Positions 26,121-36,352 are shown, counted from the first letter of the stretch. The stretch: DNA of 46,093 nucleotides from Alphaproteobacteria bacterium (GCA_022426245.1 JAKMDW010000080.1:1-46093); one strand, 5' to 3'. Notes: generated by a model not told the origin, from the letters alone. Program-made: numbers and translations.

Positions 26121-27085
26121 TCAGCCTCTCCTGTATTATTCGGCAGATTGGCAGCCAGCGCTTCCAGCACTGCCATGCGCACGGCGACCCCCATTTCAAC
26201 CTGATCGCGAATGAGACTGCGCTCAGGGTCATCGGCCACGGCACTGTCAATTTCAACGCCGCGATTCATCGGGCCGGGATGCATCACCAGTGCCTCGGGT
26301 TTGGCATAGGCCAGTTTTTCGCGATCGAGACCATAGAGGCGGTAATATTCGCGCACAGATGGAATAAGCGCTCCCTCCATGCGTTCATTTTGAATGCGCA
26401 GCATCATCACAATATCGCAGCCTTCAAGACCCTCGCGCATAGTGGTGAACACACGCGCGCCCAATTTTTCAGCGCCGACCGGCAATAGGGTTTGCGGGCC
26501 GATGAGATGCACTTGCGCGCCCATGGCATTGAGCAGCAGCAGATTGGAACGTGCGACGCGGCTATGGGTGATGTCGCCGCAAATCGCGACGCGCAAACCT
26601 TGCAGCTTGCCGAGGCGGCGGCGAATGCTCAACGCATCAAGCAGCGCTTGGGTCGGGTGTTCGTGCGCGCCATCACCGGCATTGAGTACGGCGCAGGACA
26701 TTTTTTGCGCCAGTAAGGCCACCGCGCCGCTATCGCCGTGCCGCACAACCAGCAGATCGGGGTTCATGGCGTTTAGTGTGACGGCGGTGTCGAGCAGGGT
26801 CTCGCCCTTATTCACGGCGGAGGTTTTAACCGCCATATTCATAACATCGGCACCGAGGCGCTTACCGGCCAGCTCGAAAGAGCTTTGCGTGCGGGTCGAG
26901 CTTTCAAAGAACAGATTGATTTGCGTGCGCCCGCGCAACACAGATGTCTTCTTGTCAATTTGGCGATTTTGATCGACATAATTGTCGGACAGGTCGAGCA
27001 AATAGGTAATTTCAGAAACAGACAGCCCGTCGATCCCAAGCAGGTCGCGGTGGGCGAAAGCGCCCTTGATTTCTATCGATGTCAT
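26117..27085 (-). CDS. pyrB: Aspartate carbamoyltransferase catalytic subunit
   Basis: PyrB condenses carbamoyl phosphate and aspartate in pyrimidine synthesis. I start at 27085 (MTSIEIKG, 322 aa). The carbamoyl-phosphate loop is [56 protein letters not shown] and [11 protein letters not shown] follow in the normal order. A TACAAT hexamer at 27095-27100 lies only 9 nt before the ATG and no good ribosome site is visible, so the transcript may be leaderless or read from upstream. It overlaps the pyrC' gene by 4 nt. No pyrI regulatory chain is nearby, consistent with a PyrB-PyrC' complex. Confidence 0.96.
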   Translation of the reverse strand: MTSIEIKGAFAHRDLLGIDGLSVSEITYLLDLSDNYVDQNRQIDKKTSVLRGRTQINLFFESSTRTQSSFELAGKRLGADVMNMAVKTSAVNKGETLLDTAVTLNAMNPDLLVVRHGDSGAVALLAQKMSCAVLNAGDGAHEHPTQALLDALSIRRRLGKLQGLRVAICGDITHSRVARSNLLLLNAMGAQVHLIGPQTLLPVGAEKLGARVFTTMREGLEGCDIVMMLRIQNERMEGALIPSVREYYRLYGLDREKLAYAKPEALVMHPGPMNRGVEIDSAVADDPERSLIRDQVEMGVAVRMAVLEALAANLPNNTGEAE

Positions 27086-27126
27086 TAAAGCAGTATTGTA
27101 TACGGCGCAGGCCGAGTCGAGGCAAG

Positions 27127-27669
27127 TCAAAACCGCAAATGAAGTGTAATTTTTCCGCTTGGGTAAATTTGCCTATCTTGCAATAAGGTCTGCGCATCGC
27201 TCCATGGCAGTCCGCTGCCGCAATGAAAAGCGCGCTCAAGATCATCGTGGCACGGGCGCTCTATGATATCACCGCCGCTTTGCAGGCCGTCGTGCATATG
27301 AAACCCAAGCACCAGATTGTTGCGCACCGCCCATTGACCGATAAAGCCGATGCCGAAATAGGGCGTTGCCTGATATAGCGCGGCGCGATAACCATGATCA
27401 TAGTGCATTGGAACAGCGAAGCGCAGTCGGCTGCTTTTGGAGATGGTAAAAGCGGTGCGGATATTTAACTGTGGCCGTTGCGGCGCGTAAAAATGCGCCA
27501 TGTCATGATTATCACCATTCAAAGCCCTAAAGTGTCCGCTCCAAACCTGCGAGGTCATGTGGCGGTCTTCTGCGTGCAAATAATCGACGCGCTCCAGCCA
27601 ACCGAGGCGCAACGGCTCAGCCTGCGCCGATGAGCAAAGAATGAGCATGAAAAAGAGGACATGTCGCAT
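27127..27669 (-). CDS. Secreted protein, probable small outer-membrane barrel
   Basis: I favour the ATG at 27669: GAGG lies 8 nt upstream and a signal peptide starts there ([17 protein letters not shown], cut before EP). GTG 27678 and ATG 27675 are alternatives. The mature ~160 residues have many alternating polar/aromatic stretches ([38 protein letters not shown]) and end ITLHLRF with a terminal Phe, the usual outer-membrane beta-barrel end signal. Two Cys (CHDD, HCGSG) could form a disulfide. I do not recognise a family. It starts inside the end of the subtilase gene, so the two are made together. Confidence 0.6.
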   Translation of the reverse strand: MRHVLFFMLILCSSAQAEPLRLGWLERVDYLHAEDRHMTSQVWSGHFRALNGDNHDMAHFYAPQRPQLNIRTAFTISKSSRLRFAVPMHYDHGYRAALYQATPYFGIGFIGQWAVRNNLVLGFHMHDGLQSGGDIIERPCHDDLERAFHCGSGLPWSDAQTLLQDRQIYPSGKITLHLRF

Positions 27670-27674
27670 GGGCA

Positions 27675-29141
27675 TCACCTCGTCAATCCGCCAATCGGTG
27701 AAAGGGCGCTCATGACATTGAGCCGCCCGGAGCCGAATATCTCATCCGGCCCCGTCGCACCAAGATCATCGGCTGAACGTATCAGCACTTGTTTTAGCTT
27801 GGGGCCATTAAGGCTGGGAAACTTATGGCGCACCAGCGCCGCCGCGCCGGCGATACGCGGTGCCGAGAAGGAGGTGCCGGCGCCATGCTTCGATACGGCA
27901 ATATCGTCATGCGCGACGATATAATCATTTTTCATTTGGCCGGCGCGTTGGGAGTAAGATGCCATTTCACTCTTGCCATCAGCCAAAGCGCCGGCAAAAA
28001 TAACGCGATCACCCGCATTGGCGGTTTCTTTGGTTTTGCGCAACTCCCAAATAGATGACGCGTATAAATTGCATTTTTCTATGCCAAGGGAGCATTTTCC
28101 ATAGTCATTTCCTGCTGAAAAAACAAACACCATATTTGTGTCATAGCTTTCCTTTGAGCCGGTCGGCAAAGCCAGTTTGAGGAACGAAATATCGCTTTTG
28201 ACCGTAGAGTCGACTAATCTTTGCCAAAGATCGGGGCTTCTCAAACCGGCTGGCTGGCCTGAGCAGCGGCCAGAAAAATAGCGGCTTGTTGACCATGAAT
28301 TATTGACGATATGAGCCCCGGCGCGCTCGAAGGCGTCGAAGGCGCTTGCTATTTGCCGGGCTTGCGTTCCGGGTAGAAGATGACAGCCAACAGAAAACGG
28401 CCGCGACGTGAAAGTCGCTTCCGGTGCGACTTGCATGGCGACAAATTCAACACTCTCACCATGGGATCGTTTGACCTTGTTACGATTGCCCAGAACTTGA
28501 AAAACGGTAACCCCTCGTCCAGTATAATTGTCGAGTATGCCGATTCCGGCACCCTTGCCGGTCCACCCCAATTTCCAAGCTTTTCTCGCCCCCGTGTCTT
28601 TGGTGGCGGCAAGCGAGTCGGTGGTTCCAAGGGTTGAGGAAGTCGTAACCGTGCCGCCCGGAATGGACGTAACAATATTTGAAGCAGTAGAAACGGTCGT
28701 AGAGATTTCCATTAAATTAAAGGTCGAAGCATGCTCCTCAAGCTGCCGCAAAGCGCTTGCCATAGTCGACTCCACCCCTTGTGCGCCGGCAGCGGGCGAT
28801 GCCTTCTCTCGCGCTAGGCGGGCTGCTTCCGCTTGGCGCGCTGCCTCTGCTTGGCGCGCTGCCTCTGCTTGGCGCGCTGCCTCTGCTTGACGCGCTGCCT
28901 CTGCTTGGCGTGCTGCCTTCTCACGCACCAGACGTTCGGTCTTTAGAGGTTCCGCCTCTTCACGCGCCAGACGCTCGGTCTTTAGACGTTCGGTCTCGGC
29001 CAAACGCGCTGCCTCGGTCGTTTGCGGCATATTATTGGGTTGAGGTGAAACGCGTTGTTGCGACGAAGAGCCGCCGCCGCCGCCGCATGCCGTCAGGCTT
29101 GCCGCAATAAGCATCATAGGTAGTAGCGCCCGCACGCGCAT
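27675..29141 (-). CDS. Subtilisin-like serine protease, lipoprotein
   Basis: This 488-aa S8-family protease is lipid-anchored: LTAC lipobox with Cys19, then a Gly/Ser linker. Residues about 42-115 are a charged helical region with five AARQAE repeats. The protease domain (about 185-485) carries the full triad: Asp204 (GIGILDNYTGRG), His227 (RSHGES), Ser424 (GTSFSAP), with oxyanion Asn345 (FSAGND). Four extra Cys (253, 293, 350, 357) suggest disulfides. The KAWKLGWTGKG entry resembles subtilase passengers of autotransporters such as SphB1/NalP, but no barrel is fused. The coupled downstream gene may supply one. Confidence 0.88.
   Translation of the reverse strand: MRVRALLPMMLIAASLTACGGGGGSSSQQRVSPQPNNMPQTTEAARLAETERLKTERLAREEAEPLKTERLVREKAARQAEAARQAEAARQAEAARQAEAARQAEAARLAREKASPAAGAQGVESTMASALRQLEEHASTFNLMEISTTVSTASNIVTSIPGGTVTTSSTLGTTDSLAATKDTGARKAWKLGWTGKGAGIGILDNYTGRGVTVFQVLGNRNKVKRSHGESVEFVAMQVAPEATFTSRPFSVGCHLLPGTQARQIASAFDAFERAGAHIVNNSWSTSRYFSGRCSGQPAGLRSPDLWQRLVDSTVKSDISFLKLALPTGSKESYDTNMVFVFSAGNDYGKCSLGIEKCNLYASSIWELRKTKETANAGDRVIFAGALADGKSEMASYSQRAGQMKNDYIVAHDDIAVSKHGAGTSFSAPRIAGAAALVRHKFPSLNGPKLKQVLIRSADDLGATGPDEIFGSGRLNVMSALSPIGGLTR
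28831..28920. repeat. Five tandem 18-bp repeats inside the subtilase gene
   Basis: Five copies of an 18-bp unit (GCTTGGCGCGCTGCCTCT on the plus strand) lie head to tail, the first three identical, the fourth with one change and the fifth with a few. A diverged partial copy precedes them. They encode the AARQAE helical repeats of the protease stalk. The unit is a multiple of three, so copy-number change keeps the frame and would alter stalk length. Confidence 0.9.
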
Positions 29142-29171
29142 GGTGTGCCTCTCTTATTGTTTTTATTAAAT

Positions 29172-29199
29172 AAGAGAGTAGCACGGTTACTATTCTCTT
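29172..29199 (-). other. Hairpin between ruvX and the subtilase gene
   Basis: AAGAGAGTAG (29172-29181) and CTATTCTCTT (29190-29199) form a 10-bp stem with one G-T pair and an 8-nt loop. On the minus strand the sequence after it is AT-rich but lacks a clean T-run. It could be a weak terminator for ruvX or a leader structure of the protease mRNA. Confidence 0.35.
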
Positions 29200-29261
29200 A
29201 AAATAGGAGAATGAATCGGGGGAAATGTCGTGTCGGATCAGGAAAATGCGGTCGGTTTGGG

Positions 29262-29738
29262 CTAAACGCCGTAATAGGCGTCAATCGCGCCTTGCAAGAT
29301 ATAGGCGGCGGCCATTTTATCAATGACATCGGCGCGTTTGGCGCGACTGGTATCGGATTCCAACAGCGTGCGCTCGACGGCGGCGGTGGATAATCTTTCA
29401 TCCCAAAGCAGGACGGGCAAGGTTGGAAAATCGGGCAGATTGCCGAGATTACGCAAAAAAGCCTGTGTCGCCTGCACACGCGGCCCGGCAGAGCCGTCCA
29501 TATTCAGCGGCAGGCCAAGCACCAAACCGCCGACATTCTCAGCGCGGATAATCGCCGCCAAAGCCGCCGCGTCAGGGCCGAATTTCTTGCGCCGTATCGT
29601 GTCAAAGGGCGTGGCGATTTTGTGCTGTGTATCGCCCAGCGCCAGCCCAATGGTTTTGCTGCCCAAATCCAGCCCCATAAGGCGGTGTCCGCGTTCCAGT
29701 GTGTTAATCAGCGCGGCGGGCGTTTCGATTATCTGCAT
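29262..29738 (-). CDS. ruvX: Holliday junction resolvase-like RuvX (YqgF)
   Basis: This 158-aa RNase H-fold protein has the YqgF pattern: [16 protein letters not shown] (first catalytic Asp), [32 protein letters not shown] (catalytic Glu) and the last Asp in [18 protein letters not shown]. Bacterial YqgF family members act in rRNA 5' end maturation and possibly Holliday junction processing. It is divergent from gatC, with a 127-nt shared promoter region (29739-29865). Confidence 0.95.
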   Translation of the reverse strand: MQIIETPAALINTLERGHRLMGLDLGSKTIGLALGDTQHKIATPFDTIRRKKFGPDAAALAAIIRAENVGGLVLGLPLNMDGSAGPRVQATQAFLRNLGNLPDFPTLPVLLWDERLSTAAVERTLLESDTSRAKRADVIDKMAAAYILQGAIDAYYGV

Positions 29739-29865
29739 GGCGTTTCCTTAACACGGCTTTCGGGGAAAGTCATGGTGCACTCTTTCCCCTGCTTGCGTGG
29801 GAGCATGGGCTTTGCTAGTTTCCCGCCAACTTCACAAAAAGTGATTTCCTATCAAGGGCGATTAA

Positions 29866-30153
29866 ATGTCAGTAGATGAAAATATGGTGCGCCGCATCGC
29901 CAATCTGGCCCGTATCGGGGTAACAGATGAAGAGGTGCCGGCTCTGGCCACAGAGCTCAGCGCGATTATCGGTTTTGTCGAGCAGCTTTCCGAGCTTGAT
30001 ACCGAGGGGGTAAAGCCGTTGACCAGCGCGGTTGACGATAAAATCCGCGGTCGCGAAGATGTGGTCACCGATGGCGGCTATGCCGAAGATGTGTTGGCCA
30101 ATGCACCGGAAAAAGACGATGAATATTTCGCCGTGCCGAAGGTGGTCGAATAA
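29866..30153 (+). CDS. gatC: Asp-tRNA(Asn)/Glu-tRNA(Gln) amidotransferase subunit C
   Basis: GatC is the small subunit that stabilises GatA-GatB. The 95-aa protein has the usual opening ([17 protein letters not shown]), the helical [25 protein letters not shown] and an R[31 protein letters not shown] end. It overlaps gatA by 1 nt (TAATG). Confidence 0.97.
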   Translation: MSVDENMVRRIANLARIGVTDEEVPALATELSAIIGFVEQLSELDTEGVKPLTSAVDDKIRGREDVVTDGGYAEDVLANAPEKDDEYFAVPKVVE

Positions 30154-31637
30154 TGACTGATTTGACCCAAATGAACTTGGCCGAAGCCCGCGATGGGCTG
30201 GCGGCGAAAGAATTCTCCGCCGTTGAATTGACGCAAGCCCATATTGACCGCGTCTCAGCTTCCGCTTCGCTTAATGCCTATGTGCTGGAAACGCCAGAAA
30301 AGGCGTTGGAAATGGCTGCGTTAAGCGATGCCAAAATTGCCGCCGGTGAGGCACGCCCGCTAGAGGGTCTACCGATTGGCGTGAAAGATTTGTTCTGCAC
30401 CAAAGGCGTCCGGACAACGGCGTGCTCGAACATTCTTGGCGATTTCATCCCGCCTTATGAAAGCACAGTAACGCAAAATCTTTGGGCTGACGGCGCGGTG
30501 ATGCTTGGCAAGCTGAATAATGATGAGTTCGCGATGGGGTCGTCGAATGAAACCTCGCGTTTCGGGCCGGTGGTTAATCCGTGGAAGGCTCACGGGCAAG
30601 AGCTTGTGCCCGGCGGTTCGTCCGGCGGTTCTTCAGCCGCTGTTGCGGCGCGCCTCGGCATTGCTGCCACGGCAACCGATACGGGCGGCTCTATTCGCCA
30701 GCCTGCCGCCTTTACCGGCACGGTTGGTCTGAAGCCGACTTATGGCCGCTGCTCGCGCTGGGGGATTGTGGCTTTCGCCTCATCGCTCGACCAAGCGGGG
30801 CCGATTACCCATACGGTGCGTGATGCGGCGATGATGCTGACCAGCATGGCGTCGTTTGACCCGCGCGACACGACCAGTGTTGAGCGCGATGTGCCGAATT
30901 ATGAAGCGGCGCTTATTGGCAAGGGCGGCGGCGATATTAAGGGTTTGCGGGTCGGTATTCCGCAAGAATACCGCGTCGATAATATGCCTGCCGAAATTGA
31001 AAAGCTCTGGCAGCAGGGCATTGACTGGTTGAGAGATGCGGGCGCAGAGATTGTCGATGTGTCGCTGCCGCATACCAAATACGCGCTGCCCGCCTATTAT
31101 ATTATTGCACCGGCGGAAGCCTCCTCAAATCTGGCGCGTTATGACGGTGTGCGTTATGGCGCGCGCAAGCAAGGCGCCGATATTGACGATATGTATGCGC
31201 AAACCCGCGCCGCCGGTTTTGGTGACGAGGTGAAGCGCCGTGTGATGATTGGCACTTATGCGCTGTCGGCCGGCTATTATGACGCCTATTACGTCAAAGC
31301 CCTGCAAGTGCGCCGTCTGATTGCCGAGGATTTTACCAAAGCATATGAAAAATGCGATGTGCTGCTGACGCCGACGACGCCGTCTGCCGCTTTTGAGATT
31401 GGCAAGAATGTCGAAGACCCGCTTGAGATGTATCTGAACGATGTGTTTACGGTGACGGTAAACCTCGCCGGACTGCCGGGTATTTCCGTGCCTGCCGGTT
31501 TGGATGCCAATGGCCTACCGCTCGGCTTGCAGCTTATTGGACAAGCGTTTGGCGAAGAAACCTTGCTGCGCACAGCCTCCGTGCTGGAAGAAGCGGCAGG
31601 GTTTGACGCGCAACCGCAAGATTGGTGGAGTGCATAA
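30153..31637 (+). CDS. gatA: Asp-tRNA(Asn)/Glu-tRNA(Gln) amidotransferase subunit A
   Basis: GatA is the amidase that releases ammonia from glutamine for transfer to misacylated tRNA. The 494-aa protein has the Ser-cisSer-Lys triad of the amidase-signature family: Lys78 in PIGVKDLF, Ser156 in [14 protein letters not shown] and Ser180 in [12 protein letters not shown]. The length is normal and the frame unbroken. It is coupled to gatC upstream and gatB downstream by 1-nt TAATG overlaps, so the three subunits are made from one message. The presence of GatCAB implies that Gln-tRNA and/or Asn-tRNA are made by transamidation. Confidence 0.98.
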   Translation: MTDLTQMNLAEARDGLAAKEFSAVELTQAHIDRVSASASLNAYVLETPEKALEMAALSDAKIAAGEARPLEGLPIGVKDLFCTKGVRTTACSNILGDFIPPYESTVTQNLWADGAVMLGKLNNDEFAMGSSNETSRFGPVVNPWKAHGQELVPGGSSGGSSAAVAARLGIAATATDTGGSIRQPAAFTGTVGLKPTYGRCSRWGIVAFASSLDQAGPITHTVRDAAMMLTSMASFDPRDTTSVERDVPNYEAALIGKGGGDIKGLRVGIPQEYRVDNMPAEIEKLWQQGIDWLRDAGAEIVDVSLPHTKYALPAYYIIAPAEASSNLARYDGVRYGARKQGADIDDMYAQTRAAGFGDEVKRRVMIGTYALSAGYYDAYYVKALQVRRLIAEDFTKAYEKCDVLLTPTTPSAAFEIGKNVEDPLEMYLNDVFTVTVNLAGLPGISVPAGLDANGLPLGLQLIGQAFGEETLLRTASVLEEAAGFDAQPQDWWSA

Positions 31638-33112
31638 TGGCTGAGAACAACAACCTCATTTCGGGCGCGACCGGCGATTGGGAAATCGTGCTGGGGCTCG
31701 AAGTCCATGCGCAAGTGGCTTCCAACGCCAAATTATTTTCCGGTGCTTCAACCGAATTTGGTGCCGAGCCGAACGCGCAAGTCTCATTGGTCGATGCGGC
31801 CATGCCGGGCATGTTGCCAGTGATTAACTGGTTTTGTGTCGAGCAAGCGGTGCGCACCGGTCTTGGCATTAAGGCGCAAATCAATAATTATTCAGTGTTT
31901 GACCGAAAAAATTATTTCTACCCTGACTTGCCACAGGGCTATCAAATCTCGCAATTCCAGCAGCCGATTGTCGGTGAGGGCGCGATTGAAATTGACCTTG
32001 CCGATGGTGTGGTGAAGGAGATTGGCATTGAGCGCCTGCACCTTGAGCAGGACGCCGGTAAGTCTTTGCATGACCAGCACCCGAATATGAGCTTTGTTGA
32101 CTTGAACCGCTCGGGCGTGGCGTTGATGGAAATCGTTTCCAATCCTGATATGCGCTCGGCAGCTGAAGCGCAGGCTTACGTCAAAAAACTGCGCGCGATT
32201 TTGCGTTATCTCGGCACATGCGACGGTAATATGGAGCAGGGTAGCATGCGCGCTGACGTCAATGTATCGGTGCGTAAGCCGGGCGATGCGTTGGGCACAC
32301 GCTGCGAGATTAAGAACGTCAACTCCATTCGGTTTATCGGCCAAGCGATTGAATATGAGGCGCGCCGCCAAGTTGACCTGATTGAAGATGGCGGCGTCGT
32401 CGAACAGCAAACCCGTCTGTTTGACCCGAAGACGGGCGAGACCCGCGCCATGCGGTCAAAAGAAGAGGCGCATGATTACCGCTATTTCCCTGACCCGGAT
32501 TTACTGCCGCTTGAGTTCAGCCAAGAGTTTGTCGATGAAATTGCCAAAGATTTGCCGGAATTACCGGACGATAAAAAAGCCCGTTTCATTGCTGATTATG
32601 GCCTGACCCCCTATGATGCCGGTGTGCTGGTGGGCGAAGCCGAAAACGCCGCTTTCTTTGAAGCGGCGGCTGAAGGGCAGGATGCTAAAGCGGTGGCTAA
32701 TATGGTTATTGGTTCAGTATTTGCCGGCCTCAATAAAGCCGACCTCGACATTGGAGATAGTCCGGTATCGCCCGCGCAAGTCGGCCAGCTTGTCGGCTTG
32801 ATTGCCGATGACACGGTTTCGGGACGCTCGGCCAAAGAGGTTTTCGAGCTGATGTTTGAAGACGGCCCCGATCAGGGCAAGGACCCGGCAGTGATTATCG
32901 AAGAAAAAGGGCTGAAGCAAGTGACCGACACGGGCGCGATTGAAGCAGCAGTCGATGAAGTGATTGCCGCCAATCCCGATAAGGTGGCGCAAGCCAAAGA
33001 GCGGCCGAAAATGGCCGGTTGGTTTGTCGGTCAAGTGATGCAGGCCACGGGCGGCAAAGCCAACCCGCAAGCCGTCAATCAATTGGTTTTGTCGAAACTG
33101 GGTCTCGACTAG
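31637..33112 (+). CDS. gatB: Asp-tRNA(Asn)/Glu-tRNA(Gln) amidotransferase subunit B
   Basis: GatB activates the misacylated tRNA carboxylate with ATP and receives ammonia through the tunnel from GatA. The start at 31637 ([10 protein letters not shown], 491 aa) overlaps the gatA stop. It shows [12 protein letters not shown], the [18 protein letters not shown] stretch, [25 protein letters not shown] and the C-terminal helical and YqeY-like tail domains (about 320-491) that bind the tRNA. Its TAG stop shares the tetramer CTAG with the stop of the convergent crotonase gene. Confidence 0.98.
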   Translation: MAENNNLISGATGDWEIVLGLEVHAQVASNAKLFSGASTEFGAEPNAQVSLVDAAMPGMLPVINWFCVEQAVRTGLGIKAQINNYSVFDRKNYFYPDLPQGYQISQFQQPIVGEGAIEIDLADGVVKEIGIERLHLEQDAGKSLHDQHPNMSFVDLNRSGVALMEIVSNPDMRSAAEAQAYVKKLRAILRYLGTCDGNMEQGSMRADVNVSVRKPGDALGTRCEIKNVNSIRFIGQAIEYEARRQVDLIEDGGVVEQQTRLFDPKTGETRAMRSKEEAHDYRYFPDPDLLPLEFSQEFVDEIAKDLPELPDDKKARFIADYGLTPYDAGVLVGEAENAAFFEAAAEGQDAKAVANMVIGSVFAGLNKADLDIGDSPVSPAQVGQLVGLIADDTVSGRSAKEVFELMFEDGPDQGKDPAVIIEEKGLKQVTDTGAIEAAVDEVIAANPDKVAQAKERPKMAGWFVGQVMQATGGKANPQAVNQLVLSKLGLD

Positions 33113-33918
33113 TTTCCGGTAAATTCGGCGTTTCGTTTTTCGTTAAACGCCGTGACACCTTCTTTGAAGTCTTCCGTGCGACCGGCTGTGCGCTGGGCTT
33201 GGCGCTCATTGTTCAGCTGTTCTTCATATTTGCTGTCCACGCTCTCCCACAACAGATTGCGGATAAGCTTCAATGAATGCGGGCCTTGCGCCAATTCAGC
33301 GGCCAGTGCACCGGCTTCGTCGAGCAATTTATCATCAGCAACAACGCGATTGATAAGCCCCCATTCCAGAGCGGTTTTTGACGGCAGGCGGTCGCCCATA
33401 ATCGTCAGTTCACGCGCGCGCGCCATGCCGACAAGGCGCGGCAGCAAATAGGTCGCGCCGCCATCCGGCACCAAGCCGATGCGACGGAAGGCTTGCAGGA
33501 AGAACGCGCTTTCATTGGCCACAACCATGTCGCCCATCAGCGCAAAGCTCATGCCGACGCCGGCGCATGGGCCGTTTACGGCAGAAACAATCGGGCAATG
33601 TAGATTGCGAAAGCGACGCAGCAATGGGTGATAGATTTTTTCCAAGCCTTCACCGGCATCGGACGGGCGATTGTTTTTCGCACCTTCAACGTCGCCATCC
33701 ATGCGGGCGACATTGGCACCGGCACAAAAGCCGCGACCGGCACCGGTCACGATAAGTGCGCGCACGCCATTACCGGGGTTTTCAATCTCATCGAGTGCCA
33801 AATCCATAGAGGCCAGCATGGGCCCACTCATCGCATTCAGCGCGTCGGGGTCGTTAAAAGTCAGCGTGGCGATATTGTTTTCAATACCGAGTTTCAAAAG
33901 GTCATATTCAAAGTTCAT
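33109..33918 (-). CDS. Enoyl-CoA hydratase/isomerase family, PaaG-like
   Basis: This crotonase-fold protein (269 aa) has the oxyanion-hole motifs [13 protein letters not shown] and [19 protein letters not shown]. The two Glu used by true enoyl-CoA hydratases are absent: the first position reads GVGMS, and the second reads LQAFRRIG. Instead [17 protein letters not shown] carries an Asp where PaaG, the epoxyphenylacetyl-CoA isomerase, has its catalytic Asp. It is therefore more likely an isomerase or a ring-CoA enzyme than a fatty-acid hydratase. It lies 9 nt after the second crotonase gene in one operon. Confidence 0.88.
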   Translation of the reverse strand: MNFEYDLLKLGIENNIATLTFNDPDALNAMSGPMLASMDLALDEIENPGNGVRALIVTGAGRGFCAGANVARMDGDVEGAKNNRPSDAGEGLEKIYHPLLRRFRNLHCPIVSAVNGPCAGVGMSFALMGDMVVANESAFFLQAFRRIGLVPDGGATYLLPRLVGMARARELTIMGDRLPSKTALEWGLINRVVADDKLLDEAGALAAELAQGPHSLKLIRNLLWESVDSKYEEQLNNERQAQRTAGRTEDFKEGVTAFNEKRNAEFTGN

Positions 33919-33927
33919 GGTGGTTCC

Positions 33928-34767
33928 TCACTTAGTATCGCGAGCCGATTTCATTTGCTCGGCCTCAATGTCGCGGAAATTCGGTTTGCGCTTCTCGATA
34001 AAGGCTTTTACGCCTTCAAAGAAAACCGGTTGATTGGTGTAATGACGCTGTTCTTCTTTCTCAAAGTCAAGGTGGTCATGAATGGATTGTATCATCGCCT
34101 TATCATGGGCGCGCACGGTCGCCTTCATGCCGGTGATCGATCCTTGCGCCAAGCGTTCGGCATATTCTTGCGCTTTGGCGACCAGTTGGTCATCGGGATG
34201 AACCTCCCAAACCATACCCCATTCCAGTGCTTTATGGGCGGTCAAATTATCCCCCAGCAAAGCCAAGCCATTGGCGCGGGCGCGGCCCACCAGATTTGGC
34301 ACCAGCCAGCTTGCACCGACATCGGGGATGATGCCCAGTTGCGGCGCGAAGACCAGCTTGAATTTGGCACTCTCAGCGGCCAGCACCAAATCGCCGGAAA
34401 GCGCGAGGCCGACACCGCCACCGGCGGCCATGCCGTTAATCGCGGTGATAACCGGCTTGGGGCTATCGACGACGGCGCGCGCCAGCGGGTTAAACCCGAT
34501 TTCCATTGAATTTGCGGTAATGTCGCCGGGCGACATGCCTTCTTCGCTTGGCCAGTTGCCGCCGGCAAGGTCGGCACCGGCACAAAAGCCGCGGCCATTG
34601 CCGGTCAGCACAATGGCGCGCACATTATCGTCTTTAGCGGCATCGCTCAGCGCATCAATAAGCGCGAAAACAATATCGCTGTTCAAGCTGTTTAGAACTT
34701 CAGGTCGGTTCATGCGAAGCGTTAAGACACCGCTCTCGCTTATCTCTTTTTCCAGAATATCCGACAT
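33928..34767 (-). CDS. Enoyl-CoA hydratase/isomerase family, close to PaaG
   Basis: I start at 34767 (MSDILEKEISESG, 279 aa), where GGGAG precedes the ATG; the longer frame is unsupported. Crotonase motifs are [13 protein letters not shown] and AINGMAAGGGVGLALSGDL. The hydratase Glu residues are missing, while QLGIIPDVGASWLVPNLVGRARANGLALLG has the PaaG-type Asp and the HKALEWGMVWEV strand typical of that branch. Substrate may be an aromatic ring CoA thioester, but no paaABCDE, paaZ or paaK is here. It is the first gene of the operon with 33109-33918 and is divergent from the aldehyde dehydrogenase. Confidence 0.88.
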   Translation of the reverse strand: MSDILEKEISESGVLTLRMNRPEVLNSLNSDIVFALIDALSDAAKDDNVRAIVLTGNGRGFCAGADLAGGNWPSEEGMSPGDITANSMEIGFNPLARAVVDSPKPVITAINGMAAGGGVGLALSGDLVLAAESAKFKLVFAPQLGIIPDVGASWLVPNLVGRARANGLALLGDNLTAHKALEWGMVWEVHPDDQLVAKAQEYAERLAQGSITGMKATVRAHDKAMIQSIHDHLDFEKEEQRHYTNQPVFFEGVKAFIEKRKPNFRDIEAEQMKSARDTK

Positions 34768-34875
34768 ACTCAATCTCCCGTTGTCACTAATTGCGCCACA
34801 GTTTAATGAGATGGCGGCTATTGGCAAGTGCGACATTATCTGATTTACTCTGGTCACATTTTGAGGGAGGAAGCC

Positions 34876-36333
34876 ATGAGTGCTGCTGAAACAATGCCGG
34901 ATCTGCCGGAAACTTCTGAACAAGATATTCGCCGTTTAGTGGATATGCAAAAGGCCGCACATATTGCCGAAGGGCCAATGACTGCGGCGCGTCGAATTGA
35001 TTTAATTGACCGCACAATCGCGCTGCTGGTCGAAAATGGCGATGCCATGGTGGAAGCGCTGTCTGCCGATTTTGGCAGCCGTAGCCCCGAAGGCTCGCTG
35101 GCAACCGATGTTGGCGGCACTCTGGGTGCTTTGAAATATGCGAAAAAGAACGTCAAAAAATGGATGAAGCCGTCCAAACGCCATTCTATGTTCCCGCTCG
35201 GTTTGCTGGGCGCGCGCACACGTGTCGAGTATCAAGGGCTGGGTTGTGTCGGCAATGTTGTGCCGTGGAATTTCCCTTTCAATCTGTGCTTCGGGCCGAT
35301 GGGCTCGATTTTTGCTGCCGGCAACCGCACCATCATTAAGCCGTCGGAATTCAGCGTGCATTCCGCCTTGCTGACCAAAGAACTGTGCGAAAAATATTTC
35401 GATGAGAGCGATGTTGCTGTTGTGCTGGGTGGGCCGGAAACCGGTGCCGCTTTCGCCAAGCAGCCGTTTGACCATTTGCTGTTTACCGGTGCGACGCCGA
35501 TTGCCTCGCACATTATGCGCGCCGCGGCTGAAAATCTGACGCCGGTCACGCTGGAATTGGGCGGCAAGTCGCCGGTTATCGTTTCTGATAGCGCCGATTT
35601 CAAGAAAACCGCAGCCCGTGTGATGACCGGTAAAACATTGAATGCCGGACAAATTTGCCTGGCACCTGATTACGTCATGGTGCCGGAAGGCAAGGTTGAT
35701 GAGTTTGTCGCTGAAGCCTCAGGCGCGGTGGAAGCCATGTTCCCGACGCTGAAGGATAATCCGGATTACACATCTGTCATCAATCAGCGCCATTATGATC
35801 GCCTGCAAGGCTATCTGGATGATGCCCGCGAGAAGGGTGCTAAGATTGTTGAGATTAATCCGGCCAATGAGGATTTCTCTCAACAGCCGCATCACAAAAT
35901 TCCACCGACCATTATTGTTGAGCCGGAAGAAGGCACAAAAGTAATGCAGGAAGAAATCTTCGGCCCGATTTTGCCGGTGAAATCCTACAAAACAGTCGAT
36001 GAGGCGATTGGTTACGTCAATGACCATGACCGTCCGCTTGGTCTGTATTATTTTGGTGATAACAAAGGCGAAGAAAGCCGCGTCATCAACAGCACCACAT
36101 CAGGTGGTGTGACGGTGAATGATGTGATTACCCACATTATGCAGGATGACGCCCCATTTGGTGGCGTTGGCCCGTCAGGCACGGGGGCGTATCATGGCTT
36201 TGAAGGCTTTGTGAACTTCAGCCACGCCAAAACCATTTTCCGCCAGTCGCCGTTTGAATTTGCTGCCGGTGCGCTGCGCCCGCCTTATGGTGAGAATACC
36301 CGCAAAATGCTGGCAGGCATTATTAAGAAATAG
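34876..36333 (+). CDS. Aldehyde dehydrogenase, coniferyl-aldehyde type
   Basis: This NAD(P)-dependent aldehyde dehydrogenase (485 aa) resembles CalB-type coniferyl aldehyde dehydrogenases: shorter than classical ALDHs, with [15 protein letters not shown], the general base Glu227 in LELGGKSP, the nucleophile Cys261 in [10 protein letters not shown], and the [13 protein letters not shown] motif. The start has GAGGGAGG about 6 nt upstream. It ends before a strong terminator (36353-36393). Coniferyl aldehyde is only one possibility; the branch also takes medium-chain and other aromatic aldehydes. It is divergent from the PaaG-like operon. Confidence 0.92.
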   Translation: MSAAETMPDLPETSEQDIRRLVDMQKAAHIAEGPMTAARRIDLIDRTIALLVENGDAMVEALSADFGSRSPEGSLATDVGGTLGALKYAKKNVKKWMKPSKRHSMFPLGLLGARTRVEYQGLGCVGNVVPWNFPFNLCFGPMGSIFAAGNRTIIKPSEFSVHSALLTKELCEKYFDESDVAVVLGGPETGAAFAKQPFDHLLFTGATPIASHIMRAAAENLTPVTLELGGKSPVIVSDSADFKKTAARVMTGKTLNAGQICLAPDYVMVPEGKVDEFVAEASGAVEAMFPTLKDNPDYTSVINQRHYDRLQGYLDDAREKGAKIVEINPANEDFSQQPHHKIPPTIIVEPEEGTKVMQEEIFGPILPVKSYKTVDEAIGYVNDHDRPLGLYYFGDNKGEESRVINSTTSGGVTVNDVITHIMQDDAPFGGVGPSGTGAYHGFEGFVNFSHAKTIFRQSPFEFAAGALRPPYGENTRKMLAGIIKK

Positions 36334-36352
36334 AGCTTTTTCGGAGGCGAAG

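Noticed and set aside
28822-28920. CRISPR-like array
   Set aside because: The repeats are directly tandem without spacers and lie in frame inside a protease gene, encoding a helical repeat.
33628-34509. Long plus-strand frame (about 290 codons) opposite the crotonase genes
   Set aside because: It covers two well-supported minus-strand genes; its product is His/Gly/Arg-rich with no motif. It is an antisense shadow.
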